Source: Salmo trutta
Taxonomy: Eukaryota > Chordata > Actinopteri > Salmoniformes > Salmonidae
NCBI RefSeq assembly: GCF_901001165.1
Contig: NC_042968.1
Span: forward strand, 81,660,064-81,724,063
Direction of reading: 5' to 3'
Length of the DNA: 64,000 nt
Shown piece by piece: positions 20,979 to 32,765 of the stretch (the stretch's first letter is position 1; each line of letters opens with the position of its first letter). The notes below the pieces were generated by a model that was not told where the DNA came from, searched no databases, and saw nothing but the letters and a program-made list of their open reading frames with translations. The position numbers and the translations under genes were made by a program.

Positions 20979-21347
20979 TGTAGTGTGTGTAGGTGGCAGG
21001 GAAGTCAGGCGCAGGAGAAACCAACTTGGTGTAACTGGAGTCGTTTAATCTTTATAAAACAAACTCCACAAAACCAACGTACATAAACATAAACATGGGT
21101 AAACATACCCGTCGCACACCTATACAAATACACAAACACAATAACCACTAACAATCTCCGACAAGGACATGAGGGGAAACAGAGGGTTAAATACACAGCA
21201 TGTAATTAATAGGATTGAAACCAGGTGTGTAGGAAGACAAGACAAACCAATGGAAAATGAAAAATGGATCAATGTTGGCTAGAAGACCGATGACGTCGAC
21301 CGCATGGCACCACCCGAACAAGGAGGGGCATCAACTTCAGCAGAAGT
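20979..21347 (-). repeat. 3' LTR of the chromodomain gypsy element
   Basis: Similar to 60692-61062, sharing the words ggcgcagga, ccacccgaaca and gcatcaacttcagcagaagtcg-type start. The first bases of the LTR appear altered, and coding sequence of the chromodomain ORF runs into it. Confidence 0.7.
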
Positions 21348-23181
21348 CGAGCCGCACGTCGTCCCCGAGGCCGGTGTCGACCCGGACTACGAGGTGTAGG
21401 GCGATCCGCATGGAGACGATGAAGCTGTCGCAGCAGGGAAGGATCTAACACATCCTCCACCGGAACCCAGCATCTCTCCTCGGGTCCGTACCCCTCCCAG
21501 TCCACGAGGTACTGAAGGCCCTTCGCCCGACGTCTCAAATCCAGGATTGATCGAACGGAGTACGCCGGGGCCCCCTCAATGTCCAGAGGGGGCGGAGGAA
21601 CATCCCGCACCTCTGCCTCTTGGAGCGGGCCAGCCACCACCTGCCTGAGGAGAGAGACATGGAACGAGGGGTTAATGCGGTAATGGGGGGAAGCTTTAAC
21701 CTGTATCATACCTCGTTCACTCTCCTCAGGACTTTAAATGGCACCACAAACCGCGGACCCAGCTTCCGGCAGGGCAGGCGGAGGGGCAGGTTTCGGGTTG
21801 AGAGCCAGACCCTGTCCCCCGGTGGAAACACCGGGGCCTCACTGCGGTGACGGTCTGTGCCAACTTTCTAGCGCCGTACGGCGCGCTGAAGGTGGATGTG
21901 AGCGGTGTTCCAGGTCGCCTCCGCATGCCGGAACCAGTCGTCCACCGCAGGAGTCTCAGTCTGACTCTGACGCCAAGGGGCCAGAACCGGCTGATACCCC
22001 AACACACACTGAAAGGGAGTGAGGTTAGTGGAGGAGTGGCAGAGCGAGTTCTGAGCCATCTCTGCCCAGGGCACGAACGCCGCCCACTCCCCCAGCCGGT
22101 CCTGGCAATAAGACCTCAGAAACCTACCCACATCCTGGTTAACTCTCTCCACCTGCCCGTTACTCTCAGGGTGAAAACCCGAGGTAAGGCTGACCGAGAC
22201 CCCCAGACGTTCCATGAATGCCTTCCAGACCCTTGACATAAACTGGGGACCCCGATCAGACACTATATCCTCAGGCACCCCGTAGTGCCGGAAGACGTGT
22301 AAACAGAGCCTCCGCAGTCTGTAGGGCAGTAGGGAGACCGGGCAAAGGGAGGAGACGACAGGACTTAGAAAAACGATCCACAACGACCAGAATCGTGGTG
22401 TTACCTTGTGAAGGTGGAAGATCGGTTAGGAAATCCACCGACAAGTGCGACCACGGCCGTTGTGGAACGGGTAAGGGTTGTAACTTACCTCTGGGTAGGT
22501 GTCTAGGAGCCTTTCACTGGGCGCACACTGAGCAAGAGGAAACATAAACCCTCATAAACATAAACCCCCGTCCTTAGCTAAAGTGGGCCACCAGTATTTC
22601 CCACTAAGACAGCACATCGTCCGACCGATCCCAGGATGACCAGAGGAGGGTGACGTGTGGGCCCAGTAGATCAATCGGTCGCGGACAGCAGACGGAACGT
22701 ACAGACGCCCAGCTGGACACTGAGGGGGAACAGGCTCTGCACGTGACGCCCGCTCAATGTCCGCGTCCAGCTCCCACACTACCGGTGCCACCAAACAAGA
22801 GGCTGGGATTATGGGAGTAGGATCTATGGACCGCTCCTCTGTGTCATACAGCCGGGACAGTGCGTCTGCCTTAACGTTCTGGGACCCTGGTCTGTAAGAG
22901 AGGGTAAACACAAAACGGGTGAAAAACATGGCCCACCTTGCCTGGCGAGGATTCAGTCTCCTCGCCTCCCAGATGTACTCCAGATTGCGGTGGTCAGTCC
23001 AGATGAGAAAAGGGTGTTTAGCCCCCTCAAACCAATGTCTCCACACCTTCAAAGCCTTGACGACAGCCAACAGCTCCCGATCCCCCACATCATAGTTTTT
23101 CTCCGCCAGGCTGAGCTTCTTAGAGAAGAAGGCACAGGGGCAGAAATAGTTTAATCTTTCCTCGTTAATTTTATACAACAA
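21269..23181 (-). pseudogene. Gypsy pol C-terminal region (RNase H, integrase, chromodomain)
   Basis: Three open segments. 23181-22552 carries RNase H (CAFFSKKLSLAEKNYD, TDHRNLEYI) and the start of the integrase zinc-binding region (SSGHPGIGRT, KYWWPTL). 22383-21868 carries the integrase core with SDRGPQFMS and NGQVERVNQ, which hold the second Asp and the Glu. 21709-21269 carries LVDWEGYGPEERCWVPVEDV, a chromodomain-like C-terminus that in chromoviruses directs integration to marked chromatin. The segments are in different frames and the segment with the first catalytic Asp is damaged. Confidence 0.88.
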
Positions 23182-24121
23182 TTAGATGCAAGCCTCACAA
23201 CTGAGACTCTTGTATAAACAGAGTTATGGTAATGTGGCTGTATTGTCTCTCATGAGTTTCACAAACTGTTAGGAGAATTCTGTTCCCAATGTTCATAAAC
23301 TGAACTTCAATTAAACTACTCAGTCTGCACCCCAGAGTTTATAAGATTCTGGTTAAATGACACAGACGGAGGCCCAGCTTACAATAGTCAACAATGTTTA
23401 TTCATGAGGGCTCTGCCTAAAAATGAGGACACAGTCTTTTTATATGTACACACACACACAAATGAACTCACATCAGTAGAGAACTCCACCCCGCTTTAGG
23501 CGGCTGTATTTTTCCACAGTACACATACATTCTTTATCACACTTCTGCCACCTGTCTCCTAATCTTCTGCTTGCCTAGCCGTTTTTGGGCAGTTGTTCCC
23601 TCCCTAACTCAGGGAGGCCCCTTTTCCTGTTACTTTCACAAGGTCGTCTTATCAACTATGCCCTGCTCATTTTGAAATAGTAACAGTGTCCTAGTCTTAA
23701 AAAGTCTACTCACAAACAGTATTGGATTATAGTCTTTAACACATTATTATAGCCTTATAATTCTAATACATTTCACAAAGTTACATGGTTTCAGAGTGGA
23801 ATACTTTAGTCAAAACCTTAAACAGATCAATTATCTTATCACAAACATTAAACAAAATGGACCGGTCGTAGCTGGATTCTTCCCCGACCGTGTACACATT
23901 CTCCAAAACATGGACATTGTTCAGTTCTCAAGTTCTGTGATGTGGAAGAGGTTCCTTTGTTCTCCTGTGAAACTCACTCTCTCTATACTCTGGCCATGAG
24001 GAGAGAAACTCCTCTAGGAATGTATGACCTGCCTAACAGAACCTGGATGTAGGGGGGAGAGAGAGGTGGTGAGAGAGAGGGGGATGGTGCTCGCTGTACC
24101 CAAAGAGGGCCACGTCATGAC

Positions 24122-24450
24122 ACTACGCTCCACAATGGACCTGTTGAGATGTTATTAGGTGGTAGACTACGCTCCACAGTGGACCTGTTGAGATGTTGTT
24201 AGGTGGTAGACTACGCTCCACACTGGACCTGTTGAGATGTTATTAGGTGGTAGACTACGCTCCACACTGGACCTGTTGAGATGTTATTAGGTGGTAGACT
24301 AGGCTCCACACTGGACCTGTTGAGATGTTATTAGGTGGTAGACTACGCTCCACACTGGACCTGTTGAGATGTTATTAGGTGGTAGACTACGCTCCACACT
24401 GGACCTGTTGAGATGTTATTAGGTTGTAGACTACGCTCCACACTGGACCT
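24122..24450 (+). repeat. 44-bp minisatellite, second block
   Basis: About seven and a half units of the same sequence as 16826-17045, nearly identical to each other, leading directly into the integrase sequence from which the unit derives. The two blocks were evidently one array before the 7.1 kb insertion. Confidence 0.93.
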
Positions 24451-24960
24451 ATTCTATCCAGAACTGAAAAGGAAAGTTGAACACAAACAAAAGACAGAAA
24501 GAGAACCTTGACAAACGTACTAAGGGCGAAGTTTTGGAGAGGGGGACCCTGTCCTTACCAGAAATGTCAGTCAGGAGCCAAAATGGATTCCTGGATTCAT
24601 AGACTCAGTGACTGGTCCTGTCTCCTACAAGGTAATGTTGGGAGATGGTAAGGTTGTTTGCAGACATGTCGATCAGATTCTTGCCAGACGGGAAGGAACA
24701 ACAAGTTAGATACTAGCTGTGATGGCAGAGGACAGGCTGTTCTCTAGCTATCCAAGTGCTTCTGTGGTGCACCTTCCACAGAAAGAGACTAACAGAGGAA
24801 ACAGTTCGACAAGAAGAGAACCCAGTTTCAGAGTCAGACACTCTGAGCCCGACTTAGAAACAGCAGGTGGCTTTTCCACAGTTGAGAATGAACACTACCC
24901 CTAATGTTTGTCGTTCACAGAGGCATGGAACGCTTCCAAGCCGTTTAAAAGACTGAACAC
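24122..24960 (+). mobile_element. Right part of the plus-strand gypsy remnant
   Basis: Continuation of 16696-17045 after the large insertion. The 44-bp array is followed by integrase C-terminal and downstream sequence: FYPELKRKVEHKQ near 24450-24490, and sequence closely matching 45040-45390 on the opposite strand, including NGFLDS and VLLWCTFHRKR. Frameshifts and stops are frequent. From 24961 to about 25230 the sequence is AT-rich and may be LTR, but I could not define it. Confidence 0.8.
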
Positions 24961-25231
24961 TGAACAATAAAAAAAAAAGATCTGTGATATACAGTAAATT
25001 GTTTTAAAATTATTACCATAAGACTTACAGTAAAATAAACTCAAGAGTTAAATACTTAGTCACCCAAGCATGTGAAATGAAAACTCTTGTGAACATGTGA
25101 AATGTCATGTTTATTGTTTACACTGACTTGTTCATTAACACAATAGAAGAGCAAAGGACACTCTCTTTGAAAGGAAGGAGTTGTGTAACGACCCTGGGTT
25201 TATAAGCGAGGATATCGACTCTGCCACTTGA

Positions 25232-25310
25232 GCATGCTTTTGAGGCACAGTCAATATCGCGCTGGACTTCGGGCTAAAAGGTTGAGGGTTCGAGACCTGC
25301 TCCCTGCCAG
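25232..25310 (+). other. tRNA-like segment (possible tRNA pseudogene or SINE head)
   Basis: Contains an A-box-like ggcacagtcaata and a B-box-like gagggttcgagacctg with suitable spacing, and gctggacttcgggct resembles an anticodon arm. I could not fold a full cloverleaf by eye, so it is not called as a tRNA gene. Confidence 0.3.
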
Positions 25311-25329
25311 TTTCATTACAGTATCATTG

Positions 25330-25925
25330 TTAGAGTATTGGAATGCACCCTATACACATGACTGCCTGCCTGTTACACCATGCTCCGGGTTAGTAGTAAA
25401 GTCATCCGTTTATAAAGAGCTACTCCCTCACTAAAGTGTTCCATGGGTTATTACACCATTATTCAAAATATTGAAATAAAGACAAACCTGGTTGACAATA
25501 CATTTCTATTACACCAAACTGCGGCTAGGCCTACAGTGTGCTTTAGCCTCTACAGGTTTACTCATCATTTTAAAATAAATTCTAATAAAAATATTTAGAC
25601 AACAGCACAGTAACACAAGTAAAATATTGTATTATTAATATTATTAACATCAATTACAATCGATCAGGGAATTATTTTAACCTAATAATTAAAAACAGAA
25701 CAATGGGCCTGGCTACAAAACGGAGCACTGAAATGGGTGAAACAGCATTGCACATTATCAACTGTTATAGTTTACCCATTTCGCCAGTTCTAAACTAAAT
25801 CTGGTCCCTGCAGATGGTATAGCTTCCACATTTAGCTTGGTACACACGTCAGCAGGTACCTTCAGATTTGGCACCTCCCGTATTCAGCAGCATACTGGGT
25901 TGACGTTTTTTGAAGGAACTCAGTC
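25330..25925 (+). repeat. Left arm of a 13-kb-spaced inverted duplication
   Basis: Matches 38395-39280 in inverted orientation. Shared words include gaatgcaccctatacaca, catgctccgggttagta, acaaacctggttgacaatac, atttctattacaccaaactg and gatttggcacctcccgtatt. The right arm contains a solo LTR. Outer limits lie near 25330 and 39280, and no clear target duplication is visible. No coding content is seen. Confidence 0.85.
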
Positions 25926-26229
25926 AGGGGCTGCAGTCCAAACACTTAAAAGACACACCCTATCCCCTCAGCTCAAATTAGGTGGACACTTCTGATGACG
26001 TATCATGATGTCTGACGAGTATACACTTGCAGGGCAAGGAGCCAGGGAGAAAGGAATGATTTTTGATTGGACCACCCTTGCCCGGAAATTCGACACTCGT
26101 TCATCCCGCGATGATTGTGTTTTCAGCCACCGGTAGCTTGTGGGTGCTTTATATGCTCTACAGTCAATAATGATTGCATGTCTACTTATAGACATGTTAT
26201 AGAGTGTTTTGAATACTTATGTTAACCTT
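25926..26229. other. No gene recognised
   Basis: Between the inverted-duplication arm and the LINE. No motif seen. Confidence 0.4.
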
Positions 26230-28800
26230 TCTGGTTATAACCAGCAAACTTAATGATGGTGTTGGAGTCGTGTTAGGCCACGCAGTTGTGGGTGAACAGG
26301 GAGATCACGTCATGGTAATCCGTCTGGCCCCGCGGCTTTGTAAATGTTGACCTGTTTAAAGGTCTTGCTCACATCGGCTACCGAGAGCGTGATCACACAG
26401 ACGTCTGGAACATCTGGTGCTCTCATGCATGCTTCAGTGTTGCTTGCCTCGAAGCAAGCATAAAAGGCATTTATATAATCTCGTAGGCTTGCGTCACTGG
26501 GCAGCTCATGGCTGGGTTTCCCTTTGTAGTCCGTAATAGTTTTCAAGCCCTGCCACATCCAACGAGCGTCAGAGCCGGTGTAGTAGGATTCAATCTTAAT
26601 CCTGTATTGATGCTTTGCCTGTTTGATGGTTTGTCTCAGGGCGTAGCGGGATTTCTTATAAGCGTCCACATTGGTGTCCCGCTCCTTGAAAGCGGCAGCT
26701 CTAGCCTTTAGCTCGATGTGGATGTGGCCTGCAATCCATGGCTACTGGTTGGGAATTGTACGCTCGGTCACTGTGGGGACAACGTTGTCGATTAACATAT
26801 TGATGAAACCGGTGACTGAGGTGGTATACTCCTTAACTTCTCTGGGCAAGGTGGGACGTGACCGTCCCACACTATTCAACAGCCAGTGAAATAGCATGGC
26901 GCGAAATACAAAAGAGCAAAATATCATAATTTCAATTTCTCAAACATATGACTATTTTACACCATTTTAAAGATACACTTCTCCTTAATGTAACCACATT
27001 GTCCGATTTCAAAAAGGCTTTACAGCGAAAGCAAAACATTAGATTATGTTAGGAGAGTACATAGAGAAAAATAACCACACAGCCATTTTCCAAGCAAGGA
27101 CATGTGTCACAAAAACCCAAAACACAGCTAAATGAATCACTAACCCTTGACGATCTTCATCAGATGACACTCCTAGGACATTATGTTACACAATACATGT
27201 AAGTTTTGTTCGATGAAGTTCATATTTATATCCAAAAACAGCATTTTACATTGGCGCGTGATGTTCAGAAAATATATTCCCACCAAAACTTCCGGTGAAT
27301 GTGCACATCAATTTACAAAAATACTCATCATAAACGTTGACAAAATATATAACAATTATTTAAAGAATTATAGATAGACTACTCCTGGATGCAACCGCTG
27401 TGTCAGATTTTAAAATAGCTTTACGGAGAAAGCACATTTTTCAATATTCTGAGTACATAGCTCGCCATCACAGCAAGCTATACAGACACCCGCCAAGTTC
27501 GGCGTCACCTAAACTCAGAATTAGTATTATAAATATTCTCTTACCTTTGCTGATCTTCATCAGAATGCACTCCCAGGACTGCTACTTCAACAAGAAATGT
27601 TGTTTTTGTTCGAAATAATCCATATTTATGTCCAAATACCTCCGTTTTGTTCGTGCGTACAGAGCACTATCCAAAGGCATAATGCGCGAGCTTGGTACCA
27701 GAGACGAAATGTCAAAATGTTCCATTACCGTTCTTAGAAGCATGTCAAACGCTGTTTAAAATCAATCTTTATGGTATTTTTAACATGAAAATGCGATAAT
27801 ATTCCAACCGGACAATAGCATATTCATTCAAGAAGAAAAAGAAGGAACGGTGCCCTCGCGGGATCGCACATATCCATCCCTTTGTCCCCAGGCAGTCCAC
27901 TGATTGACTGAGCTACTATTCTCTGCCCAGTGACAGGAGAACGCTGAAATAACTTTCTGAAGGCTGTTGACAGCCAATGGAAGCCTTAGGAAGTGAAACG
28001 TGACCCCACAGACAATATAGTTTCGATAAAGATTCAAAAGAAGAACTACAATTCTCAGACTTTCCACTTCCCGGTTGGATTTTTCTCAGGTTATTGCCTG
28101 CCATATCAGTTCTGTTATACTCACAGACACCATTCAAACAGTTTTAGAAACTTCAGAGTGTTTTCTATCCAAATCTACTAATAATATGCATATTGTAGTT
28201 TCTGGGAGTAGTAACCAGTTTAATTTGTGTACATTTTTCATCCGGCCGTGAAAATACTGCCCCCTATACTTTAAGAAGTTAATGCCATTGGATGAATCCC
28301 GGAACGTATTCCAGTCTGTGCCAGCATAACAGTCCTGTGTAGCATCCATTTCATCTGACCACTTCCGTATTGAGCGAGTCACTGGTACTTCATGCTTGAT
28401 TTATTGCTTGTAAGCAGGAATCAGGAGGATAGAATAATGGTCAGATTTACCAAATGGAGGGTGAGGGAGAGCTTTGTGTATCTCTGTGTGTGGAGTAAAG
28501 GTGTTCTAGAGTTTTTTTCCCCTCTGGTTGCACTGGTAGAAATGAGGTAAAACGGTTAATAAAGCCGCATACAAACATGGTTTCATTCTTGAGTGAGGCA
28601 GCTCCAAAATGCAAGTCTTTCAGCCTAGCTCAGTCCTTTCTGTGGTGGAGGGGCAGCGAGAGGAATATACAGAACGTAGGCGTTGGTAATCTTCTCTAGT
28701 TGCGCCATGATTGGCTCAGTGTTCTGTCACTCACGCGGAAACTACGCCAATGCAGAATCTACAGGGAAAGCAAGGCATAAGCCCCCTTATGTGCTGCCAT
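26230..28800 (-). mobile_element. Rex-type LINE, minus strand, interrupted by a TTAA element
   Basis: The flanks of the TTAA element at 26837-28278 read as one minus-strand LINE. 28283-28800 holds endonuclease-to-RT linker sequence. 26742-26310 encodes AGHIHIELKARAAAFKERD, YALRQTIKQAKHQYR, then NIYKAAGPDGLP, the start of the RT domain. After this the copy jumps to sequence from downstream in the RT (26230-26310), so an internal deletion has removed the palm. The boundary near 28800 is approximate. Confidence 0.8.
26837..28278 (+). mobile_element. TTAA-flanked non-coding element, copy C
   Basis: 1442 bp between TTAA at 26833-26836 and 28279-28282. The ends are CTTCTCTGGGC and CTTTAAGAAG. Joining gtatactcc-TTAA-tgccattgg restores the LINE sequence. 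The copy is more diverged from A than B is. Confidence 0.9.
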
Positions 28801-29597
28801 ACATTTACATTAGATGTGCCCATCCAAGAAAGCTGAAGGTAAATGGCGAGAGATAAAGTATCGTCAAATCACGTTATATCTACCGCAGCTTTGATTGGAC
28901 TTTGAAACTCATAGCTAGCAAGCTACACAAGCAGTCGTCATCATGAATCACATAGACAATCTACTGGAAAATCCTCTTCAATCCTTGTCATATGAAGATT
29001 AATTATAAATAAAAGGTATCGGTAATCATCGGCCTTTGGATATAAACATTACACAACAAGTCGGAAATCACAAATTCAGCAATGAGTTGTTTGGAAGGAA
29101 TCAGTGGCAAACTGCAAGCGTTGCAAAGCAATCACTATTTTGCTTGCCCTGCCTGCTATTCAGTGGAGAGGGTGTGTGGTCCAAGTCTGGGTTCAAGGAC
29201 TTAAAATATCTGTCTGAAATGGTCTCTTTTCCAATCTTAAAAGGATAAACATTCACTTGCAACACCATGTTTCAGAAAAGGTTGAATACACTGGCCATGC
29301 TGTCAATCCATTATGACTTCTGCCACGTTCAAAACAACTGGAAACTTGGGACTGAATCTCAGACTTCATTGAGTTCAAGACAACTGGGAACTCTGGAAAA
29401 ACGTTTTGAAAGATCATCCAACTCGGAATTCCACGCAGGGAACTCCGGCTTCTTTCTCGAGCTCCGACCCCAAAAAATCACTGATGGCATGATCCGATCT
29501 TGTTTTCTTCCAAGTTCCCAGTTGTCTTTGATGACAAAATTTGCCCACAAGAAGGATCGCCGCACCACCTTCCTGTTCAAGTGAGCATAACAAGGCT
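28801..29597. other. No gene recognised
   Basis: Lies between two head-to-head LINEs. Open stretches on both strands (29036-29248, 29267-29584) lack known motifs; part may be diverged 5' LINE sequence. Confidence 0.4.
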
Positions 29598-29599
29598 GA

Positions 29600-32450
29600 G
29601 TGATCACGCTCTCCGCAGCCGATGTGAGTAAGACCTTTAAACAGGTGAACATTCACAAGGCCGCTGGGTCAGACGGATTACCAGAACGTGTGCTCCGAGC
29701 ATGTGCTGACCAACTGACAGGTGTCTTCACTGACATTTTCAACATGTCCCTGACTGAGTCTGTAATACTAATATGCTTCAAGCAGACCACCATAGTCCGT
29801 GTGCCCAAGAACACTAAGGTAACCTGCCTAAATGACTACAGACCCGTAGCACTCACGTCCGTAGCCATGAAGTGCTTTGAAAGGCTGGTAATGGCTCACA
29901 TTAACACCAGTATCCCAGAAACTCTAGACCCACTCCAATTTGCATACCGCTCAAACAGATCCACAGATGATACAATCTCCATTGCGCTCCACACTGCCCT
30001 TTCCCACCTGGACAAAAGGAACACCTACGTAAGAATGCTATTCATTGACCACAGGTCAGCGTTCAACACCATAGTGCCCTCAAAGCTCATCACTAAACTA
30101 AGTATCCTGGGACTAAACACCTCCCTCTGCAACTGGATCCTGGACTTCCTGACGGGCCACCCCCAGGTGGTGAGGGTTGGTAGCAACACATCTGCCACGC
30201 TGATCCTCAACACTGGAGCCCCTCAGGGGTGTGTGCTCAGTCCCCTCCTGTACTCCCTGTTCACCCAGGACTGCAAGGCCAGCCACGACTCCAACACCAT
30301 CATTAACCTCTCTAGGGTTGGCGGGACGAAATCGTCCCACCTACGTAACAGCCAGTGGAATCCTGTGGCGCGTTATTCAAATACCTTAGAAATGCTATTA
30401 CTTCAATTTCTCAAACATATGACTATTTTACAGCATTTTAAAGACAAGACTCTTGTTAATCTAACCACACTGTCCGATTTCAAAAAGGCTTTACAACGAA
30501 AGCAAAACATTAGATTATGTCAGCAGAGTACCCAGCCAGAAATAATCAGACACCCATTTTTCAAGCTAGCATATAATGTCACAAAAACCCGAAGACAGCT
30601 AAATGCAGCACTAACCTTTGATGATCTTCATCAGATGACAACCCTAGGACATTATGTTATACAATACATGCATGTTTTGTTCAATCAAGTTCATATTTAT
30701 ATCAAAAACCAGCTTTTTACATTAGCATGTGACGTTCAGAACTAGCATACCCCCCGCAAACTTCCGGTGACTTTACTAAAAATTTACTAAATTACTCACG
30801 ATAAACGTTCACAAAAAGCATAACAATTATTTTAAGAATTATAGATACAGAACTCCTCTATGCACTCGATATGTCCGATTTTAAAATAGCTTTTCGGTGA
30901 AAGCACATTTTGCAATATTCTAAGTAGATAGCCCGGCATCACAGGGCTAGCTATTTAGACGCCCAGCAAGTTTAGCCTTCACCAAACTCCGATTTACTAT
31001 TAGAAAAGTTTGATTACCTTTGCTGTCTTCGTCAGAATGCACTCCCAGGACTTCTACTTCAATAACAAATGTTGGTTTGGTCCCAAATAATCCATTGTTG
31101 TATCCAAACAGCGGCGTTTTGTTCGTGCGTTCAAGACCCTATCCGAAAGGGTAAATAAGGGTTACGAGCACGGTGCATTTCGTGACAAAAATATTCTAAA
31201 TATTCCATTACCGTACTTCGAAGCATGTCAACCGCTGTTTAAAATAAATGTTTATGCCATTTTTCTCGTAAAAAAGCGATAATATTCCGACCGAGAATCT
31301 GCGTTTAGGTAAAAAGACGAAAGAAAATAAAGCACGGGGTCGACTCGTGCACGCGCCTAAGCCCATTGTCCTCTGATCGGCCACTTGTCAAAAGCGCAAA
31401 TGTGTTTCAGCCTGGGGCTGCCTCGATATCATTCAGCTTTTTCCCGGGCTCTGAGAGCCTATGGGAGCCGTAGGAAGTGTCACGTTACAGCAAAGATCCT
31501 CAGTCTTCAATAAACAGAGACAAGAAGAACAAGATCTTGTCAGAGAGGGCACTTCCTGTTCAGAATCTTCTCAGGTTTTTGCCTGCCATATGAGTTCTGT
31601 TATACTCACAGACACCATTCAAACAGTTTTAGAAACTTTAGGGTGTTATCTATCCAAAGCCAATAATTATATGCATATTCTAGTTACTGGGCAGGAGTAG
31701 TAACCAGATTAAATCGGGTACGTTTTTTATCCGGCCGTGTCAATACTGCCCCCTACCCCCAACAGGTTACGTTTGCAGGCGACACAACAGTGGTAGGCCT
31801 GATCACCGACAACGACGAGACAGCCTATAGGGAAGAGGTCAGAGACATGGCCGGGTGGTGCCAGAATAACAACAAAGCCTCAGCGAAATCAAGACAAAGA
31901 AGATGATTGTGGACTACAGGAAAAGGAGGACCGAGCACGCCGCCATTCTCATCGACGGGGCTGTAGTGGAGCAGGTTGAAAGCTTCAAGTTCCTTGGTGT
32001 CCACATCACCAACAAACTAGAATGGTCCAAACACACCTAGACAGTCATGAAGAGGGCACGACAAAACCTATTCCCCCTCAGGAGACTGAAAAGATTTGGC
32101 ATGGGTCCTCAGATCCTCAAAAGGTTCTACAGCTGCAACATCGAGAGCATCCTGACTAGTTGCATCACTGCCTGGTACGGAAATTGCTCAGCTTCAGGCC
32201 GCAAGGCAATAAAAAGAGTAGTGCGTACGGCCCAGTACATCACTGGGGCTAAGGACCTCTACACAAGGCTGTGTCAGAGGAAGGCCCTAAGAATTGGCGA
32301 AGACCCCAGCTACCCCAGTCATAAACTGTTCTCTCTGCTACCGCATGGCAAGCGGTACCGGAGCGCCATGTCTATGACCAAAAGGCTTCTCAACAGCTTT
32401 TACTCCCAAGCCAAAAGACTCATGAACAGGCAATTGAATGGTTACCCAGA
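29600..32450 (+). pseudogene. LINE reverse transcriptase, split and frameshifted
   Basis: 29600-30302 encodes the finger and palm regions: AADVSKTFKQVNIHKAAGSD, LNDYRPVALTSVAMKCFERL, FIDHRSAFNTIVPSKLI (with D-H in place of the usual D-Y) and NTGAPQGCVLSPLLYSLF. The TTAA element then interrupts at the position of the IIKFADDTTV motif; the segment after it (31763-31960) restarts with GDTTVVGLI and contains frame errors. 32047-32450 carries the thumb and C-terminal part (LFPLRRLKRFGMGPQILKRF, ITAWYGNCSASGRK, LPHGKRYRSAM). The YADD/FADD catalytic site is broken by the insertion. An intact protein would prime reverse transcription at the nicked target. Confidence 0.88.
30307..31766 (+). mobile_element. 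TTAA-flanked non-coding element, copy B
   Basis: 1460 bp between TTAA (30303-30306) and TTAC (31767-31770, a one-base change from TTAA). The ends are CCTCTCTAGGGTT and CCCCAACAGG. It lies inside the LINE RT at the ATTAAGTTTGC site that precedes the catalytic motif. Closely similar to copy A throughout. Confidence 0.92.
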
Positions 32451-32765
32451 CTATTTGCATTGTGTGTGTCCCCACCGCCAACCCCACTTTTACGCTGCTA
32501 CTACTCTCTGTTTATTATCTATGCATAGTTACTTTAACTATACATTCATGTACATATTACCTCAATTAGCCCGACTAACGGGTGCCCCCGTACATTGGCT
32601 ACCTGGACTATTTGCATTGTGTCCCGCCACCCCCTCACCTGCCAACCCCCCTCTTTTACGCTGCTGCTACTCTCTGTTTATTATCTGTGCATAGTCACTT
32701 TAACTATACCTACATGTACATATTACCTCAATTAGCCCGACTAACCGGCGCCCCCGCACATTGAC
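32446..32765 (+). repeat. 157-bp direct duplication in the LINE 3' region
   Basis: Two copies, starting at the words gactatttgcattgtgt near 32449 and 32606. Each contains tttacgctgctactactctc-like and cctcaattagcccgactaac words. Divergence between them is moderate. Confidence 0.85.

Larger units (their letters stand above)
20979..23190 (-). mobile_element. Chromodomain gypsy retrotransposon, 3' half
   Basis: A minus-strand Ty3/gypsy element with RNase H, integrase and chromodomain regions, then a 3' LTR. The 5' half (gag, protease, most of RT) is missing; the break near 23190 is abrupt. It lies inside the TG...CA element at 17046-24122. It is of the same family as the element at 56045-61062, whose LTR is similar in sequence. 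Confidence 0.88.
17046..24122. mobile_element. TG...CA element (probable ERV-type solo LTR) with nested insertions
   Basis: The interval begins TGTCGTGTCTTTGACATC and ends CCACGTCATGACA. It is flanked by CTAC at 17042-17045 and 24123-24126, and it splits the 44-bp minisatellite. After removing the Tc1 element (17609-20619) and the gypsy copy (20979 to about 23190), about 1.8 kb remain with no repeated ends and no coding motif. This fits a long solo LTR of a retrovirus-like element better than a full provirus. A 5-bp ACTAC duplication with different ends is also possible. Confidence 0.6.

Noticed and set aside
29600..30745. 381-codon frame running from LINE RT into TTAA copy B
   Set aside because: The last about 145 codons come from the inserted non-coding element; it is accidental read-through.
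26310..32450. Head-to-head LINE pair as a bidirectional gene
   Set aside because: Both are truncated copies of one family with separate nested insertions; no shared promoter is evident.
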